In this document: piece by piece, positions 22,507 through 34,690 of the stretch
Position numbering within the stretch: position 1 is the stretch's first letter
Layout of the letters: every line of letters starts with the position of its first letter
Assembly (NCBI GenBank): GCA_035048495.1
Contig: CM068547.1
Span: 24,001,913-24,065,912 of the forward strand
DNA: 64,000 nt
Source: Euptelea pleiosperma
Taxonomy: Eukaryota; Streptophyta; Magnoliopsida; Ranunculales; Eupteleaceae
Direction: 5' to 3'
Notes under the pieces: generated by a model
Told to the model about the DNA's origin: nothing
Seen by the model: the letters and a program-made list of their open reading frames with translations, nothing else
Database searches by the model: none
Program-made: the position numbers and the translations under genes

Positions 22507-24552
22507 ATGTCTAGAAGAAACCATCCCTTCTTAAGAAGGTTCCTCACTTTTTTCTCACAAACCAGAAACCAAAACCTCTCACAACGATTCCAAACCCTCA
22601 CAGTTCTAAACCCAAATGCCAAACAAATCAGAGAGACAGAACCCACCATCTCTCTTCCCAACCCTTCACCGGGGAAAACCCATGTGGTTCCCGCCAATAA
22701 GTTAACCTCTACAGCACCCTCATCTGTAAAATCTGAACCGTTCGATCAAAATCCACTCGGCGATGTTATTTCATCAAACAAGATGATCACCTACTACATC
22801 CGAGTCGGTGATTTGGATTCCGCGCGTCGCGTATTCGAAAACATGACTGTTAAAACGACCGTTACTTGGAACTCAATCTTGGCCGGGTTCTCGAAAAAGC
22901 CCGGGAAATTGAAAGAAGCGCTCCAACTGTTTGATCAAATTCCTGAACCAGATGTTGTCTCCTTCAATACCATGTTAGCTTGTTATTTTCACAATTCCGA
23001 CATCGAAACTGCTTGGATTTTTTTCCATGGAATACCCGTTAAAGATATTGCATCTTGGAACACGATGATTTCGGGTCTCTCTCAGAATGGAAGGATGAAT
23101 GAAGCGTTCGAGCTCTTTTCGACAATGCCAGATAAGAACAGTGTCTCATGGAGTGCCATGATATCGGGTTATGTTGAGGCTGCCGATCTGGACTCTGCAG
23201 TGGATTTATTCCAGCGAGCTCCGGTTAGGAGTGTGGTTGCTTGGACGGCTATGGTTACTGGGTTTATGAAGTTTGGAAAGATCAAATTGGCGGAGAAATT
23301 GTTTGAAGAGATGCCCATGAGGAATTTGGTGACTTGGAATTCCATGATTGCGGGTTACGTGGAGAATTCTCGAGCAGAGGATGGTTTGAAGCTTTTCAGG
23401 AGGATGGTGGATGTTGGGGTCAGGCCAAATCCATCGAGCTTCAGTAGTGTTCTACTGGGTTGCAGTAATTTGTCAGCATTGAAATTGGGCAAGCAAGTCC
23501 ATCAACTTATCTCCAAATTACCATTGTATCTTGATACAACTGTAGGGACATCGTTGCTTAGTATGTATTGCAAATGTGGAGATTTGGAAGATGCACGGAA
23601 GCTGTTTAGTGAGATATGTCGGAAAGATGCTGTTACTTGGAATGCGATGATTTCTGGGTACGCCCAACATGGTTTTGGTGAGAAAGCAATTCGGTTGTTT
23701 GATGAGATGAGGGATAAGGGAATCAAGCCGGATTGGATCACCTTTGTTGCTGTGTTATCGGCTTGTAACCATGCAGGATTAGTAGATCGTGGGATTCAGT
23801 ATTTTGATTCTATGGAAAGGTACTATGGAATTGAAGCTATGCCAGATCACTATACATGTATGGTAGATCTGCTTGGTCGAGCTGGTTTGCTAGACAAAGC
23901 AGTAGATTTGATAAATAAAATGCCTTTTAAGCCTCATTCTGCCATATTTGGAACCCTTTTGGGTGCTTGTAGGATCCACAAAAACTTAGAATTGGCTGAA
24001 TTTGCGGCCCAAAACTTGCTTAATTTGGACCCGACAAGTGCAGCAGGTTACGTTCAACTTGCTAATGTTTATGCGGCAATGAACAGATGGGACCATGTTG
24101 CCCGGGTTCGCCAATTGATGAAGGACAATAAGGTGGTGAAGACACCTGGGTATAGTTGGATCGAGGTGAAGAGTGTGGTCCACGAGTTTAGATCAGGAGA
24201 TAGGGTTCACCCTGAATTAGCTTCTATACACAAGAAATTAAATGAGTTGGAGAAGAGGATGAAGTTGGTGGGGTACGTGCCCGATCTGGATTTTGCATTG
24301 CATGATGTGGGGGAGGAACAGAAGGAGCTGATACTCTTGAGGCACAGTGAGAAGCTGGCGATTGCTTTCGGCCTGATCCATACTCCCCCAGGGACTAAAA
24401 TTTGTGTGTTTAAGAATCTTAGAGTCTGTGGGGACTGCCACAATGCTACCAAGTACATATCAGCAATTGAAGAGCGGGAAATCATCGTGAGAGATACTAC
24501 AAGATTCCATCATTTCAGGAATGGGAGTTGTTCATGTGGGGATTACTGGTGA
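22507..24552 (+). CDS. PLS-class pentatricopeptide repeat protein with E and DYW domains
   Basis: Single-exon gene of 681 aa. The N-terminus is rich in Arg, Ser and Phe without acidic residues, fitting an organelle-targeting peptide. From about residue 90 a run of PPR motifs appears ([89 protein letters not shown]). The E region has PGYSWIEV (about 540-550). The C-terminal DYW domain keeps the HSEKLA zinc/catalytic box, [12 protein letters not shown] and the terminal CSCGDYW. DYW proteins edit C to U in organelle RNAs; the RNA target cannot be read from the sequence. It closely resembles recalled Arabidopsis At4g16835. The next upstream ATG (22501) is out of frame and closes at once. Confidence 0.97.
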   Translation: MSRRNHPFLRRFLTFFSQTRNQNLSQRFQTLTVLNPNAKQIRETEPTISLPNPSPGKTHVVPANKLTSTAPSSVKSEPFDQNPLGDVISSNKMITYYIRVGDLDSARRVFENMTVKTTVTWNSILAGFSKKPGKLKEALQLFDQIPEPDVVSFNTMLACYFHNSDIETAWIFFHGIPVKDIASWNTMISGLSQNGRMNEAFELFSTMPDKNSVSWSAMISGYVEAADLDSAVDLFQRAPVRSVVAWTAMVTGFMKFGKIKLAEKLFEEMPMRNLVTWNSMIAGYVENSRAEDGLKLFRRMVDVGVRPNPSSFSSVLLGCSNLSALKLGKQVHQLISKLPLYLDTTVGTSLLSMYCKCGDLEDARKLFSEICRKDAVTWNAMISGYAQHGFGEKAIRLFDEMRDKGIKPDWITFVAVLSACNHAGLVDRGIQYFDSMERYYGIEAMPDHYTCMVDLLGRAGLLDKAVDLINKMPFKPHSAIFGTLLGACRIHKNLELAEFAAQNLLNLDPTSAAGYVQLANVYAAMNRWDHVARVRQLMKDNKVVKTPGYSWIEVKSVVHEFRSGDRVHPELASIHKKLNELEKRMKLVGYVPDLDFALHDVGEEQKELILLRHSEKLAIAFGLIHTPPGTKICVFKNLRVCGDCHNATKYISAIEEREIIVRDTTRFHHFRNGSCSCGDYW

Positions 24553-26751
24553 GGATATTCAAAGGTGTGGTTTGTTATGGAAACCTTGGCAAAGCAAGAA
24601 AGGTGTAGAATGGTTTGTGTCATGAATGAGAGAATCATTCAGTCATGGAAGATGAGTTATCTGGCTGGCAAGATGAAATGATTCAGTCATGGACATGAGA
24701 ATTGCGGGTCGAGCTCGTATTTAAATTAGATGATGCTCTATTTCAGCCTTGAGGTTGTCGGTTTGGCTTCAGCTTACAGGAAAGGAGGGAAAATATACTA
24801 AACAGCACATCCATGCCTGATGAATCTATGTTTAGCAGAGCACTGCAATCCATTTCAGATCCCAACTACCAACAGCAAGGCCAAAATTATCCCAAGTTTG
24901 TGAAGTCATGGTCCCTACTCCTGTACAGGAGATCTGATAAGAGTCACTAGACAGAAAGGGAGGTCAGTTGACTCAGACTACCCACCTTAGAAGATTTAGT
25001 TTTGATTTGGGTCCAAGGTACATCAATCTATGTCTCTATTAAGTCACCTTGACTGTTGCCCTGTGGAAAAAAAGAAGAAGAAGAAAAGGCCAGTAGGGCC
25101 TAAATTTTTATTATTTTTCTCTCTTGTATTCTTTATCAATTAAGCTAATGAAGATCCAGAACCAGATTTGGTTGTACAGCGTCTTTAAACACTTACAAGA
25201 TATTAGAAACCATATCACCCTTCATCTTCAAACTCTGCTTAATCACCAATTCAGGTAGTTTCTGTAATAACCCAAATTTTTCTAAACTTGGATTAGTGCA
25301 AACCTTGGTGTTAGTTGTACTTTTGACAGTCAAATTTTTTTTTCCTTTAAAGAGCAATTTGATAATTGTTTAATTATGGTTAAATTAGTAAATTCTTTTT
25401 TTACATACATGAATCATAAATGGATATGTCAACCTAGTAACACTGGAGACCCTCTCTCAAGAGATCTGGAGGCTATTCAGACAAGTTCTATTCGAAAAGA
25501 TATTTTAGAAATTTTGCTCATTAGAGGATATTGTTATAATAGTATTAAATAAATCAATTAGGACTTTCTGTGAATCATTTTGACCCATCTTGATTATATT
25601 GGACCATTATTTGGAGACATTTAGGACCCTTTGGAAAATTTTGAATTTTTCAGGGTTTCCAGGATTTTTGGGTGTGACCCACCATTTTGGAATAATTTTA
25701 GACCTATAGTTAGGCTATATATTGTAAAGACTATTTATACGATTTGATTAAATTAATGATGGCTAGATTACACAATCTAATGAGATCAATGATTATGATG
25801 TGATGTGTACACTTAAAGCATAACATACACTCAATTGGATAGCATGTATACCACACACTACACACAATTTATTAGTAATTGGTGACATGGAGATAAAATA
25901 ATTCATAATTAGATATAATTATCTAGGTGCCATTACATGTAGATAATTACATTAAATAATTTAAAAATAACCTAATTGGAAACTCCACATTTAGAACTTT
26001 GACTTTTCAAAATCCCAACTTGCTAAAAATGTGTAAGCCTATTTTGGGCAAGAATTTGAGCAATAAATCTTATAATAACAAAAAATAGAAAGCTTGATAT
26101 GATAATTTAAATAATTAGAAAGTATTCTAGAAGGTTTCATTAATTAAAAACTTGTGTGACACTTATTTAGCAACTTTTCCACGTGCCATTGAAGGAACCA
26201 TGCTAACATGTACCCCTAACCTACACTCTTGCTATTATATATGAACCTAATTTGCATTTATAAATACCTACTCTAGGGGCTGGACATCCGTCACTATTCC
26301 TATCCTTGGAGAGCCTCTCCAAAATTCCTCCCAAGCTCCCTCTCTAGTGACCCTACACCCTTCACCCTAGCCGTTCTACACTTTTTGGCACATAATGTGC
26401 TGACCAAACCTCTCCAAAACCTTTGTTACTTGGCCTAAAAGTCCAGTAACTTTGCTCAAATTGTTGGAGATCATGCACCCCACTAAAAGTTCAAAGAAGA
26501 AGAAGGAAAACTAAAGAAGACTACCACTTTTGCTTGATCAGGGTAGGATTTCCTCTCCCTATCTGTCATGGTTAGTTTATAAAAAAATTATATGTATGTA
26601 TATGCATGTTTGTAATTCAAAATTTCTTCCATAGAAAAGTATGATTTTACTTTGAACGTTGAATGTCTAGTTGTAAAAAGACGATGCTAGATATGATAGT
26701 GTTTTTTTGCATCTTACATTATAATGTCTTTGTTTCTTGTCTTCCTTGGTG
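24553..26751. other. PPR 3' flank, then probable Gypsy LTR sequence
   Basis: No gene. TGTAATAACCCAAATTTTTC at 25263 resembles the start of many plant Gypsy LTRs. If so, an old LTR runs from there and was later interrupted by the solo Copia LTR (26757) and the LINE (29419). Its right end was not located. Confidence 0.4.
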
Positions 26752-26756
26752 ATGTC

Positions 26757-28281
26757 TGAAAAATCTCGGTTGTCAATCCCAAGAACCTTTAGCTCTTCTG
26801 TATATTATATCGCTAAGTTAGAAGTTTGCTGAAGACTGAAGCATTGAAGATCAAGTGGACTTCATCAACTCGAAGAAGACTTAAAGATAAAGAAAAACAA
26901 CCCAAGTGTTCAAGCTCAACTAAAGATAGAGTCAAACTCAACCATGAAGATTTAAAGCAAATGACCAAAAGTACATTCTCACTCTACGAACGTTCAACTA
27001 TCAAAGAATCTCATGTTACACATATTTGTGTACATCTAAGATTACACCCCGCATTTGCCGACAGATCAAATTTAACCCCAGTTGTTTCCGGTTCAAATAA
27101 AATAATTCAGTAGACATGGGATAAAATTATTTAGCTGTTGGGTATTTTTAAGAGAAAGTCTGTGAGGACCGGTCGACCGACCACTTTGAGCAGCCGACCG
27201 GAGTCTATTAACTCTGACTGGTTGATCGATCAAAAGGTGCAGTCGACCGGAACTTTAAAACTGAAAGAAATCGATTATGACCTTTTAGGTCGACCGGCTA
27301 AAAAGAGCGATCGACCGAAGTCCGGTCGACCGGTTAATTTGTGCGGTCGACCCCACCATTTCCAGATCTCGTTTTGACTTGATCTTTTCTGCGATTTTAG
27401 GTGCACTTTGGCAATTTAAACGGCTATTTTTGGTTCATTTCTCTTAAGTGGTGACTGGCTTATAAGTTAGAGCATTCTCTTCTCATAAGAATTAACCCAA
27501 TCAAGAGATCTCTAAACTCCCATCCTTTGATTATCATCTTTGAGTGTAGAGATTTGGAATTTGTGAGTGCTTCACTTGAGCAAATCTAGTGTATTTCTTG
27601 TGAAGGTTCTAAGTGTTTGAAGAGACTATTAGCTATTATTTTCTGTAAGCATCTTCTTTCAAGAAGATGATTACCCTTAGCAGAGTGTCTCTAAGGAGAA
27701 TTCTTCTCCAAGGATTCTCCATTTGATCGTATTCATCTAAAAGTAAGTGTTTTTAAATCAAACCTTTTAGATAGAATTCAAATTTATGAACATTGAATAT
27801 TTGTGATTGGTGGATGAGTGAGTACTCTTCTAACTGAGTTGAGGATTATAGATTCATGAGAAAATAGTTTATCTAAATAGACTACTGGCCTAGGCTGACT
27901 CTATAGGTGAGCGAGAAGTAATTCTCATTAGATTGAGACTAAGAGTTATCTTAGTTATTTGATTATTTATTTCAATTAGATATGTTGTAATGCATAATTG
28001 AGATAATATAATATTACTCGTGTTGAGTATTGACAGTGGAGGTAGGTGCGAAGTCACCGAACCAGTATAAATCTGTGTCTCATGTGATTGTGAATGTTTG
28101 CATACCTTGTCTCAAATTTACCTATATATTGTTCTGTGGATGTTTATTAATTTGGTTGTTTGATCATTTTCCGTCTTGTGTGATCATTAATTTTTAATCC
28201 ATATAAAATTCACAGAGAAATTAAAAATTATCCTATTCACCCCCCTCTAGGACTTTACGTGGTAATTAAAAGGGAATTTCA
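26757..28281 (+). mobile_element. solo LTR of a Copia element (1525 bp) with target duplication
   Basis: Starts TGAAAAATCTCGGTTG and ends GGGAATTTCA; ATGTC occurs on both sides (26752-26756 and 28282-28286). Near the right end it has TTCACCCCCCTCTAGG, the Copia U5 signature, but no PBS follows, so the internal region was lost by LTR-LTR recombination. Between 27165 and 27355 it carries a cluster of GTCGACC palindromes. Open frames inside are not genes. Confidence 0.85.
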
Positions 28282-28286
28282 ATGTC

Positions 28287-29400
28287 AATTTTTAATGAAA
28301 AGATATTGTAGTTGAACGACGTGTAGATAATCGGTCCAACCCAATGCTAAGTGATCAATTCGGAAGAGGGTTCAGCCTTTTAGTGGCACGTCGACCCCTA
28401 GGAGCATTTGACCCAATCATTGAGCCATACTCCTGAAAAGCACAAAGGGTATAGTACCCTAGGGTGAAAGACCCTAAATCCCCCTGAATCCTTGTGACGA
28501 AAATTATTCTTAGTGATTATTCTATATGACTAATTGTGGACCATGAGTGCTTATGGATAATTATCGTTCATTTTGAAGTTGAATTGGCTAGATTAAAGAA
28601 TTGAAATCCTCTATTTATTCTTTGAACCATTGCATTAAACATTTTCATTGGATTAACCATCCATCCCCATGATTGTATGGGTGGTGAGGCGTACCTATTG
28701 GACTTCACTGCTCATCTTATTAAATATGTGCAGATACTATTAAAGAATTGGATGCTTGAGATGCATGGATTATCGGCGATAAGGATCATACTTCCGAGGC
28801 TTTGTTTTAGGATTTGATTATGATTAGTGTTAAATTTTGATATTGGGAATATAATAAGCTCATTGAGCACTATTAGTTTTAATTTCGAGAATTTTCTAGT
28901 TTTGGGCATGACAAACTTTTTGCCCAAGAATGCACTTTTCATGTTGTTGGATTTCTCTGACATATCGGTAAGTCGACACTTTGAAATATATTTTTCTGCT
29001 AAAAAGTATAAAAAGCCTGTTGTTTGAGCACCTGAGTGTGTTCGGCTAAGAATCTTAAATTTGTCAAAACATTAAAGTCTCAGATCTTTAAGTTATCTTT
29101 CCAGCCGAATTGGAATCAACCCTTTTCGATGTTTCAGTAAAAAGTTGTGCTCAGATTACAAAAGGACGTTGCCTGTAGAAATTTTTGGACAGATTGTATA
29201 ACCGATTTGAAACCCTTTTATCTCTTAATTTTCTTTCTATACTACACCTTTGTTTTTGAATATGCTTGGTAACATTAAGTTAGCTTTTCAGATTGAGTTT
29301 CTGTGACTCAATTCGAGTTTCCTAGGAGTAGATGTAACACCGACATTGAGATGGTGTCGGACTGGTTTTGAAATTTCAAAACTTGAACATTGACTCTTTT
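28287..29400. other. anonymous repeat-derived DNA, no gene
   Basis: Continues the sequence interrupted by the solo LTR. Phrases such as GGTATAGTACCCTAGGGTGA look like Gypsy LTR sequence. No coding content. Confidence 0.4.
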
Positions 29401-29418
29401 AAAAATTCTTATAATGGA

Positions 29419-32400
29419 GAATTTCCATGGACCTAAAAATTCTTTACATGGACCAACAATCAAGCAAACCCCACTTTTAGCAGACTCGATAGGTTCTTAG
29501 TAGATGACGCCTGGACGGAGAATTTCCCTAGACTAGTTCAAAAAGGTCTGCCAAGGATTACTTCTGATCACATACCAATTAGTCTGGCATGCGAGGAATA
29601 CTCCGGTAGACCTAAGCCTTTTCATTTTGAGAACATGTGGCTAAGGTGGAAGGTTTCAAAGAAAGAGTGAAGGAGTGGTGGGAGTCCTTCAAGTTTGTAG
29701 GCAGCGTTGGACTTGTGATCAGAAATAAACTGAAAGCGTTGAAAGAAAAAATAAAAGATTGGAACAAGAATGTACTAGGAAAGGTGAATGAGAAGATGAA
29801 AAGAATTCTAGAACAAGTAAATGAGCTGGATGATAGGGAGGAGATAGGACAACTGGAGGAAGAAGATTATAGAACTAGGGAGGATCTCAAAATCGAATTT
29901 CAAAAATGGGCCATACTGGATGAGATTAGTTGGAAACAAAAATCGAGGGTCAGATGGTTGAAGGAATGAGATAATAACACTAGGTTTTTCCACCAGATGG
30001 CCAATGCCAGAAGAAGAACCAATCACATCGATTCAATCAGGATAAGGGGGGATACATTGGTAGAGGAAGAGGAAATTAGAAAAGGTATAGGATCTTTTTA
30101 CAAGAATCTATACAAGGAAAGTATAGCGGATAGACCACTCTTAGACGGTCTAGATTTTGACTCAATCAGTGAAAATTCGAAAATAGATCTAGAGGCAACA
30201 TTCAGTGAAGAGGAGGTTAAAAAGGCTGTATTCGATATGGCAGGAGACAAAGCCCCAGGCCCCGACGGCTTCACAGTAGCATTCTTCAAGAGTGCTGGGA
30301 AACTATCAAGCCTGATGTTATGAGAGTTTTCGAAGAGCTTTACTCTAGGAATTTCTTGGATTACGGGTGCAATCGAACTTTTATCGTATTAATCCCAAAA
30401 ACCAAAGGAGCAGAGGACATATCAGATTTTAGGCCCATCAGTTTAATTGGAAGCATATACAAGATACTTGCGAAGGTTTTAGCATCCAGAATAAAAAAAA
30501 GTAATGGGGGAGATTATTTCTGGAGAACAAGGAGCCTTCGTGCAAGGTAGACAAATCCTAGATGGGGTCCTGATTGCTAATGAATGCATAGAGTACAGAC
30601 GTCGCACAGGGTCGCCAGGCGTGGTATGTAAAATTGACCTGGAAAACGCTTACGACCACACAAACTGGGCCTTTCTAGATTATTTACTAGAAGAATGGGC
30701 TTTGGGGCAAAGTGGCGTGAATGGATGAGGAAATCTGTCCAGTCTCCTTGTTTTTCGGTGTTAGTAAATGGGTCTCCGACAGGATTCTTCGACAGTTCTA
30801 GAGGTCTTAGGCAAGGGGATCCATTGTCTCCCTTCCTATTCATTTTGGTGACAGAAGCTTTAGGGAGAATGATTTCGAAAGGAGTCGAACTTGGAAAATT
30901 GGAAGGGTTCAAAGCAGGGCCAACCGGGGTGTCAATATCCCACTTACAATTCGCAGATGACACCCTATTGTTCTCACCTGGTCAGACCGACAAAGTTCAT
31001 TTTCTAAACAACTTACTATGTTGTTTCGAAATCTGCTCAGGGCTCAAGATAAATTTTAGCAAGAGCAGAATCTCGTCCATAGGGGAGATGGAAGACATGG
31101 AGGCTTTGGCTAGGATCCTAGGCTGCTCTACAGGTTCTCTACCCACATCCTACCTGGGACTCCCTTTGGGGGCACCATCCAGGGCAAAATCGATATGGGA
31201 TCCAGTTGTGGAAAGGGTTCGTCGTAGGCTAGCAAGTTGGAAAGGTAAATACCTATCCAAAGGAGGGAAGGTAACACTCATCAAAAGTACACTAGCTAGC
31301 ATCCCGATATACTTCTTATCGCTACTATCAATCCCCACATCAGTAGCAAAGAAATTAGAAAAGTTCATGAGAAATTTTCTATGGCACGATCAGGAGGATT
31401 CGTTTAGATACCATTTAGTGAAATGGGCTCAGGTGTGCTTACCAAGATCGAAGGGAGGCTTAGGTATTAGGAGAATTGGGATTATGAATCAGGCTTTATT
31501 AGGCAAATGGATTTGAGATTTGCCAAGGAGAGAAACAGCTTGTGGCATAAGGTGATAGTTGGTCTACATGGAGAGGAGGAGGGGGGCTGGGCCTCTAAAT
31601 CACCTAGAACACCCTACGGTTGCGGGGTATGGAAATGAATCATGAAAACAAAGGCAAAGGTTCTTGAGGGATCCAAAGTATCATTAGGGGATGGGACAAG
31701 GATCAAGTTCTGGGAAGACACTTGGGTCGGGGACATCTGTCTCAAGGAGACCTTTCCTAGGGTGTACTCACTATCACGACGCAAAGGACAATCGGTTGAT
31801 CGTTTTTGGACTGATCTTTCAGGGGAATCCACATGGGATTTAGATCTCAGAAGAAACCATTTCGAGTGGGAAAAACAACAGATTGAGGTATTGCTAGAGT
31901 GCTTGAAACTATACCTTGTAAACAACAATGAGGAGGATACCTTGGTCTGGAATCACACCAAATCAAGCCTATTTACCGTTCACTTTTTTTATAAAATTCT
32001 ATCAACTCCAGCATCACCACCATCTACCCACATTGAGCATCATTTGTACTCCTTGATTTGGAAATCCAAGGCCCCTTTGAAAATTCGTTTCTTTGCTTGG
32101 GTCGCAACCCTTAATAAGATTCTTACTGTTGAAAATTTGATCACTAGAAAATGGGTGATAGTGGATTACTGTCTTGTGTAAGGCTAATGGAGAAAGTACT
32201 AACCATATCTTTGTTCATTGTGAGTTTGTTCGACAGATTTGGTCTCTTTTCCTTGGCCACATGAACTTATGTTGGGTTTTCCCGACAACACTAGGAGAAG
32301 TCATTGAGAGTTGGCTTCATACGCCCACATCGGCAAGAGGCAAAGTGATATGGAGATTGTTACCACTAGCAATTATTTTGGGAGTTTGGCTGGAAAGGTA

Positions 32401-32621
32401 CAGAAGAACATTCCTAGGCAAGGAAAGATCACTCCAAGAGGTCATCATCATTATTAAGGCATTAATCCTCAGCTGGGGCAGCATATTACAAGAAATGAGG
32501 GGGACGTTTTTTGACGATATGGTCTTTAGATTGGATCAATTATTGTACTAACTTTGTTACTTTTTGTATCCGAGATCTTCTCGATCTCCTTCTTTCCATC
32601 AATATATTTTCGGCTTATTAA
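29419..32621 (+). mobile_element. 5'-truncated L1-type LINE with 18-bp target duplication
   Basis: AAAAATTCTTATAATGGA is present at 29401-29418 and 32622-32639, bracketing a 3203-bp insert that starts inside the endonuclease domain of ORF2. The 3' end is a short A run. It lacks ORF1 and the promoter, the common result of incomplete target-primed reverse transcription. Confidence 0.92.
29450..32551 (+). pseudogene. LINE ORF2 (endonuclease end, reverse transcriptase, zf-RVT)
   Basis: Segments in order: endonuclease tail (FTWTNNQANPTFSRLDRF, ITSDHIPI) near 29450-29640; connector ending KSRVRWLKE then a stop at 29967-29969; RT starting DKAPGPDGFTVAFFK (30249), FRPISLIGSIYKILAKVLA, QGAFVQGRQILDGVLIANE, LRQGDPLSPFLFI and the catalytic FADD (HLQFADDTLLF, near 30940-30970); then YLGLPLGAP and KGGLGIR. 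The frame is broken around 30310, 30500 and 30690 and by TGA 31514-31516. The C-terminal zf-RVT part (LIWKSKAPLKIRFFAW, then CKANGESTNHIFVHC) ends at 32551. The active-site box survives but the protein cannot be made. Confidence 0.92.
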
Positions 32622-32727
32622 AAAAATTCTTATAATGGATGTGTTCTCCTAACACCCTTATGTTTTTTAAATTGTGACCTATGATTTTTAAATTAGCTTT
32701 TCGAAAATATAAGGTAGGTCTTCTAAC

Positions 32728-33139
32728 CATGGTTTTAAAAACGGCCGTTTAAACGGTAACGCCCTAAGCCCGTTTCTGTTAAAACCGTTTAAATGCGTTT
32801 TATCGGTTTTGAAAAAAACAGCCGTTTTTTTGTTTTAACGGCCGTTAAAATCGTTTAAACAGCCGTTTAATTTTGAAAAATTTTGTGAAAAAAACGGCCG
32901 TTAAAACCGTTTAATTCCGTTAAAATCCGTTTAATTTCTGTTAAATTCTGTTTTTTTTTTTTTATTTTCAAATTTCAAAATTTGAAATTCAGCGCCACTT
33001 TTTCCATTTTTTTCCGTTAAAACCGTTAAAATCCGTTTAATTCCGTTTTTTCCCATTTTTGCCCCTGACCGTTTCAATCCGTTTAAACGGTAACGCCCCC
33101 AGTCCGTTTAACCGTTAAAACGGCCTCCTTTAAACCTTG
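32728..33139 (+). mobile_element. hAT-like MITE, AACGG family, copy 1
   Basis: Starts CATGGTTTTAAAAACGGCCG and ends CGGCCTCCTTTAAACCTTG; flanked by a perfect 8-bp duplication CTTCTAAC (32720-32727 and 33140-33147). The interior is almost entirely CCGTT, CGTTTAA and AACGG words separated by T- and A-runs, with no coding capacity. TIR CAWGGTTT and 8-bp duplication fit the hAT superfamily. Confidence 0.88.
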
Positions 33140-33147
33140 CTTCTAAC

Positions 33148-33897
33148 TCTTAGTATCCAATCTTGGAGAAGGTCGACGAGACGTAAACGTCTTGTAATCT
33201 TTCCAGCTTTCTAAAACTTGACTTCGTTTTCACCGTGTAGTGGTTGTTTGTCACTCTGTTTCTTTTTCTTGATTTTTATTGACCCCTGAATGGATATGAC
33301 TCGATGGGTTAAGAATTCAATAATATGATGAATAGTTGGAACTTGATCTAAGTTTTTCATTGAGACTTCTTTGTCCAAAATATATTTAATCTAGTTTTGA
33401 ATAAAAGAATTCAAAAATTATCAGGGGTACATTTTCAATGCAGAGGCGTCATTGAGCGCTTCTGCTCAACAGTGTTATTGAGCAAAAAAATGTTCTGCAC
33501 AATATTCTGTAATAGACCGGATCAAACTGAACTAGGCCGCAGATTTATTTATTTATTTTGTTCTTTGAGTACACATCAACGGCTTCGGAAATTTACCACA
33601 GTATATTCAGAGCATTAAAAAAAAAAAAATACCCTAGATAGCAATTCGACATATGGCAAAAAATACGGAATGAGAAAAGTTCAAATATAATTTAGATTGG
33701 TTGTTCGAAAATATAATTAAAAATTCCGCAAAGAATAAAATAAAATACAAAAGTATTTTAAAATAATAAAAAAAATAACGGTTTTTTCTTGAAAATTTTC
33801 AATAATTCGGGTATAATTCGTGTAAACAGATATGATACATTTCATATTAAAATACATGAATTTGCCAAATCTTTGAATAATACAGACAAGGATTTTT
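33148..33897. other. AT-rich intergenic DNA
   Basis: Nothing recognisable beyond an A-run at 33618. It separates two oppositely oriented copies of the AACGG MITE. Confidence 0.5.
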
Positions 33898-34690
33898 TGA
33901 TGCAGACTTCTCTATCAAAATTTTGATGCAGAAGCCCCTGAAATCGCAACATAGTAGACTCGTTCGGGCCCACTTGTTACCTGAATGTTGGCCCAGGGTT
34001 TAAAGGAGGCCGTTTTAACGGTTAAACGGACTGGGGGCGTTACCGTTTAAACGGATTGAAACGGTCAGGGGCAAAAATGGAAAAAAAAATGGGAAAAAAC
34101 GGATTTTAACGGAAAAAAACGGAAAAAGTGGTGCTGAAATTCAAATTTTGAAATTTGAAAATTAAAAAAAAAAACAGAATTTAACGGATTTAAACGGAAA
34201 TTAAACGGATTTTAACGGAATTAAACTGTTTTAACGGCCATTTTTTTTACAATTTTTTTTGAAACTAAACGGCTGTTTAAACGATTTTAACGGCCGTTAA
34301 AACAAAAAAACGGCCGTTTTTTTTCAAAACCGATAAAACAGGTTTAAACGGAAACAGGCTTGGGGCGTTACCGTTTAAACGGCCGTTTTTAAAACCATGG
34401 TTTGGCCCACACTATTATACACCTACACAAAAAATAGCATGATTGGTGATTTCTAGCCATAGGAGTTGCGCACTTTTTCATCACGTGCTATATGAACCGG
34501 CCTATGAGTCGGTTCCAAGCCCATGATGAAAAAGTGCACAAATCCAATGGCTAGGAATCACTAATCACACTGATTTTTGGTGTGTAGGTCCACCAAGACG
34601 TGGGCCAAACATTCAGTAGGTCAGTGGACCCGCTACGTGGCAAAAGTGAGGAACTTCTGCATCAAAATTTTGATACACAAATCTGTATCA
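33898..34690. mobile_element. foldback MITE, family FB4, split by an AACGG MITE
   Basis: Outer arms: GATGCAGACTTCTCTATC then AAAATTTTGATGCAGAAG on the left; CTTCTGCATCAAAATTTTGA then ACAAATCTGTATCA on the right. Inner arms CTAGCCATAGGAGTTGCGCA and ACTTTTTCATCA pair with TGATGAAAAAGTGCA and CAATGGCTAGG around a short loop at about 34490. Without the nested copy 2 (33994-34399) it would be about 380 bp. Confidence 0.75.
33994..34399 (-). mobile_element. hAT-like MITE, AACGG family, copy 2 (nested)
   Basis: Reverse orientation of copy 1: begins CAGGGTTTAAAGGAGGCCG and ends CCGTTTTTAAAACCATG. Flanks are TGTTGGCC (33986-33993) and GTTTGGCC (34400-34407), 6 of 8 identical. It is inserted in the arm of the FB4 foldback element. 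Confidence 0.85.

Noticed and set aside
26826..27377. Two plus-strand frames of 79-95 codons
   Set aside because: They lie inside the solo Copia LTR; the second is a reading of the GTCGACC palindrome cluster.
28712..29027. Short frames on both strands between the solo LTR and the LINE
   Set aside because: No similarity, unusual composition only from AT richness, and the surroundings are repeat-derived.
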